Below are positions 46,183 through 56,014 of a DNA stretch of 64,000 bases, piece after piece. Within the stretch, counting starts at the first letter, position 1. Each line of letters starts with the position of its first letter. This stretch comes from Ilex aquifolium (Eukaryota > Streptophyta > Magnoliopsida > Aquifoliales > Aquifoliaceae). The DNA lies in contig OX637391.1 in NCBI GenBank assembly GCA_951799425.1, forward strand, positions 28,267,701 to 28,331,700, given 5' to 3'. Below the pieces are notes generated by a model, which was given only the letters and a program-made list of their open reading frames with translations, ran no database searches and was not told where the DNA came from. Made by a program: the position numbers and the translations under genes.

Positions 46183-46352
46183 GTAAAACCTTCCAGAAGG
46201 TTTGGTTATAAACCTTTTGGAAGGTTCTGTCCAGTGTGCAAAACCTTTCGGAAGGTTTTCATTACTGGACAGTGGTGCCCCAACAGTAAGCAAAACCTTC
46301 CAGAAGGTTTTGATCGACCTTCCAAAAGGTCTTGCCCAAAAGCCTAAAAAGA
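46183..46352 (+). promoter_or_regulatory. Element D: decayed TTCCGGAA-type palindrome cluster before the env-position ORF
   Basis: Six imperfect versions of accttccggaaggt (such as accttccagaaggt and accttttggaaggt) lie 280-440 bases upstream of the ORF region, ending near a weak TATA-like cctaaaaagag at about 46341. The position corresponds to the array before the same ORF in B. Confidence 0.45.
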
Positions 46353-46618
46353 GGGTTTTAAGTTAGAATTTGTTGAGAAACTCTTCACATTTCCTCCAAA
46401 TCTCAAGCTCCCAAGCTCTCTCCTCTCCTTCTAATCTCTTCCAAGCTCCAAAATACTTCACCCAAGCTTCAAATTCTTACTTTTCTCTTGATTAGGGTTG
46501 AGTATTGAGTTGATTTTGTCGAAAATCATGGTGCTTTTCACAAAACCCTAGTTTCTCAAGTTTTTCCCGCAATCTCAAATCACCCTTAGGGTTCCTTCAA
46601 ACCTTCAACTATTTTGCC

Positions 46619-47923
46619 ATGGCACGTATGAGTGGAATGTCCGTTGATGTTTTTGAGCCTATGGAGAGGCTACTTTGGGTGATTTTGACACTTCTTGGTA
46701 TAGGGGCACTGTTGGCCCTCATGACCCGCACTAAGAGGATGGGCCCTGAGACCCCACCACCTGCGGGCACTAGCTCCTGCAAGAGGACCAGAGAAGGCCC
46801 TAGTAGCCAAGATCGGGAATAGAGAAGGACTAAGGCAAAGCACGACGCACGTAGACAAAGAATAGATGAAAAAAATGTCACATGCGAGAGGTATGTGGAT
46901 AAAATCTCTCTTGGGCCAAATGATAAAGTTGTGAAGGTGATCAAGGTACGTGGGATGAATCTTTGGTTTGATGAGGTGAAGGGCTACAATTTGGGGTTAT
47001 GCAGAGAGTTTTACAAGAAATTAGCAGTGTTAGGTGAGGATGGGATCGTGTTAAGGACCAATGTGCGAGGAAAGACATTCGAGGTGACCCCCGACATGAT
47101 TGCCACTGTGATGGGATATGAGAGGCCTCCCCCTACTACCCCGGTCTACCCACATAATGTTGAAGGGGGTAGGACTCTCGCTGACTATGTTGGGTTCACC
47201 TATGAGGACCCGACCACTTTTAAGGGGACAACCCTTGTCGAGGGCCTCAAGCATGCCTATGGGGTAATGAACAAGGTATTGTACTATAATTTGATGCCAC
47301 AAGGGTCCGAAAAGAGCCCAAACATCGAGAAGCTTGCCCTCTTCCACGCTTTTATGATGGGGAAGGCAATTGACGTGGCATTACTGATATGGGAGGAGAT
47401 GAGGGAGTTCGCCAAGGCTGCAAAGCCGAAGGCGAATCTCCCCTTCGGCAGCCTCGTCACACGATTGTGCTCTCACGCCAAGGAGAAGTCCTACGCTCAT
47501 GACACGCTGCTTCCCCCTGAGATTGGTGCCATTGGGAGGTCGAGCAGTAGTAAGAGGGCAGCCAGGACAGAGGGAGAGAGACCCAGGGCACTGGGACTAG
47601 AGCCATCTACAGCAAGGCCATCCTCATCAGCACCTTCTATGTCTGCCGTAGCCTGCACCATATCACAGCGTATGGATGCCCTGAGGTCCACTATGCACGG
47701 GCTGTTGATGATGGTGACGAGCTTATTCCAGCATACATTCCCGAGTGAGCCCATCCCCGGTGGACCTCTGCCACCTCCAGCTGGACCATCGACCTCATCT
47801 CCTATACCTTCTACGACTGTGGAGGTGGGTGAGACCGATGAGGATGATGATGATGAGGAGAGTGAGTCTGAGAGTGGCACAGAGGATGAGGACGCCTTTG
47901 ATGATGACGGTGATGGGGGGTGA
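46619..47923 (+). pseudogene. Element D: env-position ORF, plant transposon protein domain
   Basis: The main part encodes WFDEVKGYNLGLCREFYKKL, VLRTNVRGKTFEVTPDMIAT, LALFHAFMMGKAIDVALLIW and LPFGSLVTRLC, the same core as the ORFs at 5605-6768 and 16244-17203 but clearly divergent. A hydrophobic stretch (LLWVILTLLGIGALLALM) lies near the start of the region. The C-terminus is serine/proline-rich and ends in a very acidic run (DEDDDDEESESESGTEDEDA). Function unknown. It looks like a fossil with about one break. Confidence 0.7.
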
Positions 47924-48235
47924 TTAGGATGACTTGTGTGTTTTGTGTCTTTTGATTTTAGGTCGTACAATTAGGGTTAGTTCCTCGGCCTAGTAGAAGT
48001 GTCTCTAGGATGTTTGGCCATTTTGTTTTTGAACACTAACTCATTGTACTTAACTTTTGAGAATAATCAATGAAAATACCACAGTTGTTACATTTTACCA
48101 TTGCCCAAGTCTATTTTTAATTGCGATGTGATTTTTGCATTTTGAGTGTTTGAATATTTACTTGTATGAATGGATGTTGTCATAGTTTTATTTCTTGCGG
48201 TTTGAAATGAAGTTTGCTTTGGACTAGCAAAACTC

Positions 48236-48273
48236 AAGTTGGGGGGTGTGATTAGCACAAAATATTGCATATA
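48236..48273 (+). repeat. Element D purine tract and 3' LTR start
   Basis: aagttggggggtg (48236-48248) is followed by the LTR start tgattagcacaaaatattgc, whose wording matches the start of the solo LTR at 14334. The LTR is cut off by the Helitron end at 48274. Confidence 0.7.
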
Positions 48274-48492
48274 CTAGTAAGTGCCTGTGCCTAAAGGCAC
48301 TGCGTAACAAAAAATTAAATTAAAACTCGAAGAATACTACATTACCTACAGACTCTTTGCAACCTAAAACAACCTGTCAATTTGTAATCAAGGTAGTCCA
48401 TACTATCATCCATAAATTTTGGCAAAATTTTCTCTAAATATAGGAACCCATAAAAATCTAAACCTTTCTACAAAACTTACAATCATACATAA
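48274..48492 (-). mobile_element. Helitron 3' end (second Helitron)
   Basis: Read on the minus strand, a 6-bp-stem hairpin (gtgcct, 2-base loop, aggcac; 48287-48300) is followed by CTAG at 48274-48277, with A on the plus-strand left flank and T following the element on the minus strand. The interior continues to 48492, where element E inserted, and resumes at 56015. The opposite Helitron end was not found. Confidence 0.55.
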
Positions 48493-50514
48493 TGATTGTC
48501 ACAAAAACCGTGTTGTGTTCCCTAACCCCTAAACATCACCCTCACCCTCAATGTGTGTATGTGGCTAATAGTGATGGGGGAGAGTCACTCTCCCTCCGGA
48601 TAATGCAAGAGATATAGGAGCAACAACAAATGTGAATGGAAATATGGAATGAACAAAATGTATGGAATGAAATGTGGAATGGAATGCGTGTGAACAAAAG
48701 TGCTCCCCAATCGTAAGGAGTCTCTTGTTGTCGGTGTTTTACTTGGAAAAGTATTCCAAGGTCGTCTCCTCAGGGAAGGAAAGGGAGTTTTGTGAAAGTG
48801 ATTTTGCAAAAGTGAAAAGAAAATGTAAAATCTTTTGTTTGAGTTTTGTGTTTGATTTGTAAATGAAAATGCAAATAAAGCAAGTGTTGGCTAATCCAAA
48901 GGGTTCATTCCAATGGGAATACCAAATCAACTCAAAGCCTTCCTCCGATTGAGCATGAATGAACGATTGATTCGGGGGAAGCTAGGGACGAGATTGGTGA
49001 GTATCTAAGCATAAACCGTGACTAGGCCTACGGAATATCAAAGGCTCACCAACTCATCCACTCTCAACCCCGTCAAACCGAACCATTTGACTCTAAAGGG
49101 AGGAATGAAGAAGAGTTGAAAATGGTATTCCAAAGAGGAATTTTCCCTTGGATTAACCAACTTAAATCCTAGCTACTCATATTAAAAATGCAAGACAAGC
49201 ATAAAGGAAATGGACATGGAAGAGAAATGGAGATTTGAACTTGTAGAAATTGCAAGAAAAGAGCTAAGGTGAAAGAGAAATAACATTCATGAACATAATA
49301 CACATATTGAAACAAATACCCAAATGTAAAACTTGAAAATTAAAGAACTTGAAAACATAAATGGTTAAAGCTAGAACAAAGGATTAAACTTGCAATGAAC
49401 TTGAAATAGATGAGATTAAAGTGCAAGGATTAAGGAATACAAGAAGTTTAAAGCTTACAGCACTTGCAATGGAAAGGAAATGCAAAAAATGAAAATTACT
49501 ATTCATCTTCTTCCTTAGAGCTTTCTATCTCTCTCCTAAGCTTAGGTAGCCAACTCCCTTTACAAATGAATGGAATGCTGAATATAATGGTGTGAGAGAG
49601 TTTCATTTTCGTCCATGGTGGTCCCCCATAGCCTGTGGTAGGTCTTACACAAAAAGGGGGCTGAGTTGATGGGTCTTGACAGGCTAGCTTGCAACCCCAT
49701 ATGGCAGCCCACTTCTCTCTCCTCTTCATTCCATGCCAAGCCTCCAAAGTCTTCCAATAGGGTATAGGAGGGATGTGGTTGTGTAAGGGATGTCAGGAAG
49801 CATGTAGGAGAAGTGCATGTGGGACCCTCCAAGTCGCAAAGTTGAGTTACAGGCTGTCTGGAGAAAAGTGCAAAAACCTTCCGGAAGGTCGACATACACC
49901 TACCGGAAGGTCTCTGAAAGAACAGTTAAATGAGAAGAATCAAATGCAAGAACTTCCGGAAGGTCGACATCAGTAGCAAAAATCTTCCGGAAGGTTCATT
50001 CCAGTAGCCAAAACCTTCCGGAAGGTTCATTCCAGAAAACAAAACCTTCCGGAAGATTTTGGCAGTCAAAAAGAAACCCAAGGCAAAACCTTCCGGAAGG
50101 TCCATTCCAGTAGACAAGTCCTTCCGGAAGGTTTTACTCCAGTAGCTAAAATCTTCCGGAAGGTTCATTCCAGTGGCCAAAACCTTCCGGAAGGTATTAG
50201 CTGTGAACAAGGCATCCAGGGTTTTTAACAAAACCTTCCGGAAGGACGACATACACCTTCCGGAAGGTTTTCAGACTGTGAGCAAAAATTGGATTTCTTT
50301 CCCCACCAAACCATCCTTAAAGCTACCCCATACACTCCATTAGCCTCATATAACACCATGGGGGTTTAAATCATGTCATTTACATCATTTTACATGCATT
50401 CACCCAAAATTCCATCAAGCCACAATCAAAACCAAAACACTCCCATTTATTGACAAAAAAGGTGAAACAAAAGCACATTAGCACACCATACATGTCATTG
50501 CTATGTGCTAATCA
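48493..50514 (-). repeat. Element E 3' LTR
   Basis: 2,022 bp with TG...CA ends. It contains eleven perfect TTCCGGAA palindromes in 49878-50266 and a TATA-like tatacc near 49765 (minus strand). It is paired with 53996-56014. Confidence 0.93.
49876..50268 (-). promoter_or_regulatory. Array of CTTCCGGAAG palindromes in the element E LTR
   Basis: Eleven exact palindromes plus one variant, spaced irregularly by about 30-50 bases. Several are separated by near-identical phrases (gttcattccagtagc). Each contains TTC-CG-GAA, which has the inverted nTTCnnGAAn form of a plant heat-shock element. The same array lies at 55376-55768 in the other LTR. The regulatory role is inferred. Confidence 0.55.
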
Positions 50515-50710
50515 CACCCCCCAACTTGCGCTTTGCTAGTCCCTAGCAAACAAAATGTAAAAGCAAGCAAACAAAAATAAACTTATACTAATTCCGCAAT
50601 TGCATTTAGCACATGCAACAAGCCTTTAAACCCCTAGGTGATCCCTAGATGATGAGTTTTGTCTCTTGAAGGTTTCCAGTGAAGGTACCTACAAACTTCT
50701 TTTGCTAATA
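50515..50710 (-). ncRNA. Element E: purine tract and three-hairpin block
   Basis: The minus strand has AAGTTGGGGGGTG (50515-50527) preceded by the stems ATGAG/CTCTT (50652-50667, one mismatch), CTAGG/CCTAG (50634-50648) and, in RNA sense, GTTGCAT/ATGCAAT (50599-50619, one G-U pair). They correspond to the stems in A and B. Confidence 0.6.
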
Positions 50711-52150
50711 TCCAATATTTAAAGCATATTCCCCTATCTTAACTAGCAATGGGATTTCAAAAATAGCTTTGTTCAAAAAACCCGAACTAAAAACAAATGA
50801 AACACATTATAGCTTTAAATGCTATTCTAGAGTATTCACCAACACATTCATTTTCAAACTCGTGTGTGTGTGGAATGAACATGTAATTTAAGCATTTACT
50901 CAACGTAATTCACATTCACATGGCTATCCAAATTAAGCTTCGATGCAAAAACTCACCAAGGGTGTTCTCTCAACAATGAATCACTCATGATTATCCTAGC
51001 ATGCTCTCCATGTGTATATGTGAGATAGAATCTTGTGCTCAAAACAAAGTGCTCACATATAATCCAAAAATGAAGCACATGTATACAAATGAAACAACCT
51101 TGGCATAATCTCATGAAAGGAATGCTAGGACATTAGATAGCAAAATTAACTTTACTTTTTCTTTAAAAGTGTGCCTTCCCCATGCTTCTCTAGATCATTT
51201 AGGACTTTCAAGGGTTATAATGGGGCCTTGGGGTGGTATCTAGGTAGGTGAAATGAAGGGTATAGGATAACAAAGAGGGTTGTTCCGAGTGAGAAACTTT
51301 AAATCTTGGGCAAACACTTCCCTTTTCATGGGATTTTGATTCTCACACCATCACCAATTCTTTGTTTCTTTTCTTTTCTTTTCTTTTCCTTATCATTCTT
51401 TTCTTTTTTTTTCTTCTTTCACCCATTTTTCTCCTTCTCTTGTATTTTATCATTCTTTTCCGTTTGAACTCTTTGAGTTCCAACATCATTCATCCTTTTT
51501 GTTTGAGTTTCCACACCATACTTCCTTCTCTTTTATGATTACTCATACTTAGCTCTAGGAACAACCAAGGTAAGGTAGATATTTATCATTTTCATTGGCT
51601 TGGTCAAATGTATGGCATAGAAACGAATTCAATTAGGCTCAACCATGGCACCAGGGATAAATTTTTCACAAGAAAAAGGCTAAGGCTCAAAGCAAATCAA
51701 AGATGGCCTAAGATCATTTCTAGATAGGCATGGGAGAGCACATTGCATTTCAAGACAAAGTCAATCAACTACACAAATGCACCTAACCAAAACAAGCATA
51801 ATGAGATTATTGAGCAAATGTGAAATTTGAAAAATTGTTCCTTGAGTACATGTAAGTTCCCTCCAACAAGAATTGGCACTAAAGCTCACATGGGTTCTTA
51901 CTCATCTCCACTATTCATGTCAAGCACTAAAATGTGAACTCAATCCGTAAATTACCAAAATTACAAGTTCATGGTGCACTATGGTTAAGTTTGAAAGAAA
52001 ACACATATGTGATACTCAAGCATAGGATAAACTTCTATAATGTGCTCATGTATTCAAAGTTAAAAATGAAGATCAAGTAATCACAAATCCCATAACCATT
52101 AGGATAGAGGAATATAGTTCAATATTGAATATTTTTATTGTTAGGGCAAA
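50711..52150 (-). other. Element E: conserved non-coding domain
   Basis: No gene is seen. It aligns with D 44483-45970 and contains the purine-rich tract (a pyrimidine run at 51355-51480 on the plus strand) and the atgatcttaggccat block near 51705. Near 52105 it carries the uninterrupted version of the site where the hAT-like element sits in D. Confidence 0.65.
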
Positions 52151-52880
52151 GTGAGAGGCCCAATGGTGGGACCCCCAGAGTTACAGGGCTTGAGTTACAT
52201 GATTTGGGCATATCAGGCAATTACTACCGGTAGCTCGTGGAATTACTACCGGTAGTCATGACTCCAGTAGCCAATGAATACCGGTAGTCATGAGGTAGCT
52301 TCAGGTCCAGTAGCCAACGACTACCGGTAGTTACTACCGGTAGCTTTTTCCTTGTGCTGCAAAATCCCTGGTTCCTTCACCCTCAAAGCTACCATCAAGC
52401 CACCACCTCATCACCAATCACCTCAAGCACCATGATAGGGTCTACAAGCACCACTTAAACCCTTTTTCGCCAGAAATTTTTCAAATTTTTTCAAAATTTT
52501 CACATTTCCCATTATTCTATACAAAAAGTGGTGGAAAATGTAAATGGTGCATCTCACCCCCCAACTTAAACCATGCATTGTCCTCAATGCACAAGGAATC
52601 ATGCAAATGAGAAAAACGAAAGTAAATTGGGAAATGAGATACACCTTTTTTTTTTTTTTATATGTACATTAATAAAACACAAAAAGCTTGTTTACACCCC
52701 CCAACTTAGACTAAAACATGATATTGAATGAGTTTGTCTATGATGATGCTCAAAATGAAATGAGTCCAAATTAGGGAGAGGTAAACAACTTCTACACTAC
52801 AACATCAAGAAAAGAAAAATATAACAGTTAAAAGAAATCTAACTACTATATACATCGAAACAAAGCAAAAAGGGCTCATA
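52151..52880 (-). other. Element E: TACCGGTA palindromes and two internal purine tracts
   Basis: Five TACCGGTA palindromes lie at about 52225-52345. Two internal tracts reading AAGTTGGGGGGTG on the minus strand lie at 52555-52567 and 52695-52707, the first just after gcattgaggacaatg. No ORF of interest. Confidence 0.5.
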
Positions 52881-53321
52881 TCAATCCGACTTCAATTCGG
52901 ATATGACCTTGCGCCCATGATTTTTTTTGATTTTAAAATTTTTGTGTTGTATAAATGCCCTTTCTATCCAATCTATCCAACCATACAAGGGATAATAATT
53001 CAAAAATCTCAACCGAACCAAGATGTATGCGAGTTTATGCAATGCAACAAATGGAATATGCAATTTCTCATTAAGAACACTTGACTCCATTTCAATGCCC
53101 TCCCCAAGTTGAGAAATGTGAATCTCAACACCACTCAAAGATGAAAAAATGACCTTGGGCTCATTAGCCTCATGTGAGATAATAACTTCATTAAATGTTT
53201 CACAATCTAGAGTGGTGGGAGATTCAACATCAATATGCATTTCAATGGGGGGATCATTCTCAATACATTGATTATGCTCAAGGTGTTGTTCTTCATGCAT
53301 AACAATTATAGCATTAGTCAA
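52881..53321 (-). CDS. Element E: ORF of unknown function (146 aa)
   Basis: A 146-residue protein directly downstream of the zinc-knuckle ORF. It is acidic and histidine-rich at first (MTNAIIVMHEEQHLEHNQCI) and ends with an aromatic and basic stretch (YYPLYGWIDWIERAFIQHKN). I do not recognise a domain. It could be a remnant of a longer polyprotein of the parent Athila element or a separate small protein; the two ORFs may once have been continuous. Confidence 0.4.
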   Translation of the reverse strand: MTNAIIVMHEEQHLEHNQCIENDPPIEMHIDVESPTTLDCETFNEVIISHEANEPKVIFSSLSGVEIHISQLGEGIEMESSVLNEKLHIPFVALHKLAYILVRLRFLNYYPLYGWIDWIERAFIQHKNFKIKKNHGRKVISELKSD

Positions 53322-53333
53322 TGTATCAAGTTG

Positions 53334-53867
53334 TTAAGTTATTTGGGCATTGAATTCCATTTGGCTTTGCATAAACTCGCCTAATTGGGCATTGAATTCC
53401 AATTGGCATTGCATAAACTCGCAAAAAGTATTTTCCAATGCTTGTTCGGTTAAGTCCTCATACGTTGGATAATGGCAAAATTCATTTGGTGGTGTGAGAT
53501 TGGATGGAAAATTATACGGTTCATTCTCCCAACCATAACTCGGATAACTCGGTGAAACATAATGGTTGGGGTAAAAGTTTTCGCATGCAAAGTCTTGAAC
53601 CGGATAATTTATTGGGCATTCACTATTGAGGTGTCCATTCTCACCACAAATCTCGCAAACATATTCAAAATAAGGGGCATTTATTGGGCACTCACTAGTG
53701 ATGTGTCCATACTCACCACAAATCTTGCATACGTTTTCAAAATAAGAGGCCATTCTTGGGCACTCACTAGAAATATGCCCATACTCATCACAAATCTTAC
53801 ACATATTTTGAAAATTTTGGGCATTTGATACATTATCATAAAAATTATAAGACATTATATAAAACAC
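53334..53867 (-). CDS. Element E: Gag-like protein with three CCHC zinc knuckles
   Basis: A 177-residue protein starting about 110 bases after the primer site. Three C-x2-C-x4-H-x4-C knuckles at residues 23-36, 47-60 and 71-84 are spaced exactly 24 residues apart (CKICDEYGHISSEC, CKICGEYGHITSEC, CEICGENGHLNSEC), showing tandem duplication of a 72-base unit. The C-terminal FMQSQMEFNAQ recalls [10 protein letters not shown] in the Gag linker of B. The Retrotrans_gag core is absent, so it would bind RNA but not by itself form a particle. Frame open. Confidence 0.7.
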   Translation of the reverse strand: MFYIMSYNFYDNVSNAQNFQNMCKICDEYGHISSECPRMASYFENVCKICGEYGHITSECPINAPYFEYVCEICGENGHLNSECPINYPVQDFACENFYPNHYVSPSYPSYGWENEPYNFPSNLTPPNEFCHYPTYEDLTEQALENTFCEFMQCQLEFNAQLGEFMQSQMEFNAQIT

Positions 53868-53975
53868 AAACTAAAACAAAATATATACAAAAGAGACGAC
53901 ATACCTTGGCCCGTGATGAAAATCACGAGACATACCATGTCGTCCAAAATCACCCTCGAACTCAACACTTGCCTT

Positions 53976-53992
53976 CCCCGGCAACGGCGCCA
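53976..53992 (-). promoter_or_regulatory. Element E primer binding site (tRNA-Asp)
   Basis: The minus strand reads TGGCGCCGTTGCCGGGG, complementary to the 3' end of tRNA-Asp, three bases inside the 5' LTR edge. It is the same site as in B, tying E to the Athila lineage. Confidence 0.9.
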
Positions 53993-53995
53993 AAA

Positions 53996-56014
53996 TGATT
54001 GTCACAAAAACCGTGTTGTGTTCCCTAACCCCTAAACATCACCCTCACCCTCAATGTGTGTATGTGGCTTATAGTGATGGGGGAGTGTCACTCTCCCTCC
54101 GGATAATGCAAGAGATATAGGAGCAACAACAAATGTGAATGGAAATGTGGAATGAACAAAATGTATGGAATGAAATGTGGAATGGAATGCGTGTGAACAA
54201 AAGTGCTCCCCAATCGTAAGGAGTCTCTTGTTGTCGGTGTTTTACTTGGAAAAGTATTCCAAGGTCGTCTCCTCAGGGAAGGAAAGGGAGTTTTGTGAAA
54301 GTGATTTTGCAAAAGTGAAAAGAAAATGTAAAATCTTTTGTTTGAGTTTTGTATTTGATTTGTAAATGAAAATGCAAATAAAGCAAGTGTTGGCTAATCC
54401 AAAGGGTTCATTCCAATGGGAATACCAAATCAACTCAAAGCCTTCCTCCGATTGAGCATGAATGAACGATTGATTCGGGGGAAGCTAGGGACGAGATTGG
54501 TGAGTATCTAAGCATAAACCGTGACTAGGCCTACGGAATATCAAAGGCTCACCAACTCATCCACTCTCAACCCCGTCAAACCGAACCATTTGACTCTAAA
54601 GGGAGGAATGAAGAGTTGAAAATGGTATTCCCAAGAGGAATTTTCCCTTGGATTAACCAACTTAAATCCTAGCTACTCATATTAAAAATGCAAGACAAGC
54701 ATAAAGGAAATGGACATGGAAGAGAAATGGAGATTTGAACTTGTAGAAATTGCAAGAAAAGAGCAAAGGTGAAAGAGAAATAACATTCATGAACATAATA
54801 CACATATTGAAACAAATACCCAAATGTAAAACTTGAAAATTAAAGAACTTGAAAACATAAATGGTTAAAGCTAGAACAAAGGATTAAACTTGCAATGAAC
54901 TTGAAATAGATGAGATTAAAGTGCAAGGATTAAGGAATACAAGAAGTTTAAAGCTTACAGCACTTGCAATGGAAAGGAAATGCAAAAAATGAAAATTACT
55001 ATTCATCTTCTTCCTTAGAGCTTTCTATCTCTCTCCTAAGCTTAGGTAGCCAACTCCCTTTACAAATGAATGGAATGCTGAATATAATGGTGTGAGAGAG
55101 TTTCATTTTCGTCCATGGTGGTCCCCCATAGCCTGTGGTAGGTCTTACACAAAAAGGGGGCTGAGTTGATGGGTCTTGACAGGCTAGCCTGCAACCCCAT
55201 ATGGCAGCCCACTTCTCTCTCCTCTTCATTCCATGCCAAGCCTCCAAAGTCTTCCAATAGGGTGTAGGAGGGATGTGGTTGTGTAAGGGATGTCAGGAAG
55301 CATGTAGGAGAAGTGTATGTGGGACCCTCCAAGCCGCAAAGTTGAGTTACAGGCTGTCTGTAGAAAAGTGCAAAAACCTTCCAGAAGGTCGACATACACC
55401 TACCGGAAGGTCGCTGAAAGAACAGTTAAATGAGAAGAATCAAATGCAAGAACTTCCGGAAGGTCGACATCAGTAGCAAAAATCTTCCGGAAGGTTCATT
55501 CCAGTAGCCAAAACCTTCCGGAAGGTTCATTCCAGAAAACAAAACCTTCCGGAAGATTTTGGCAGTCAAAAAGAAACCCAAGGCAAAACCTTCCGGAAGG
55601 TCCATTCCAGTAGACAAGTCCTTCCGGAAGGTTTTACTCCAGTAGCTAAAATCTTCCGGAAGGTTCATTCCAGTGGCCAAAACCTTCCGGAAGGTATTAG
55701 CTGTGAACAAGGCATCCAGGGTTTTTAACAAAACCTTCCGGAAGGACGACATACACCTTCCGGAAGGTTTTCAGACTGTGAGCAAAAATTGGATTTCTTT
55801 CCCCTCCAAACCATCCTTAAAGCTACCCCATACACTCCATTAGCCTCATATAACACCATGGGGGTTTAAATCATGTCATTTACATCATTTTACATGCATT
55901 CACCCAAAATTCCATCAAGCCACAATCAAAACCAAAACACTCCCATTTATTGACAAAAAAGGTGAAACAAAAGCACATTAGCACACCATACATGTCATTG
56001 CTATGTGCTAATCA
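53996..56014 (-). repeat. Element E 5' LTR
   Basis: 2,019 bp, nearly identical to 48493-50514, with the palindrome array at 55376-55768. Followed by the right copy of the target duplication cataa. Confidence 0.93.

Larger units (their letters stand above)
40264..48273 (+). mobile_element. Athila-type element D, 3' part
   Basis: The outermost element in the window. It has a pol tail (40264-40421), an internal purine tract (43693-43705), a conserved non-coding domain, an env-position ORF (46619-47923), a 3' purine tract (48236-48248) and the first 25 bases of a 3' LTR (48249-48273). It is interrupted by C on the left, a solo LTR (40422-43460), a hAT-like element (43830-44482) and a Helitron end (48274). 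Its 5' part is outside the window. Broken fossil. Confidence 0.75.
48493..56014 (-). mobile_element. Young non-autonomous Athila-related LTR element E
   Basis: A 7.5 kb minus-strand element with LTRs 48493-50514 (2,022 bp) and 53996-56014 (2,019 bp), a tRNA-Asp primer site, a purine tract, and perfect target duplications cataa (48488-48492, 56015-56019). The LTRs differ at about 15 places by eye (under 1%), so it is the youngest insertion here, probably a few hundred thousand years old. It encodes no reverse transcriptase or integrase, only a zinc-knuckle protein and a second ORF, and keeps the cis signals of Athila elements. As a non-autonomous element it looks whole. Confidence 0.92.

Noticed and set aside
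49876-50268. CRISPR-like array of short palindromic repeats
   Set aside because: The repeats are 10-12-base palindromes with irregular, partly identical spacers inside an LTR of a plant retroelement; no cas-type genes and the wrong kind of genome.
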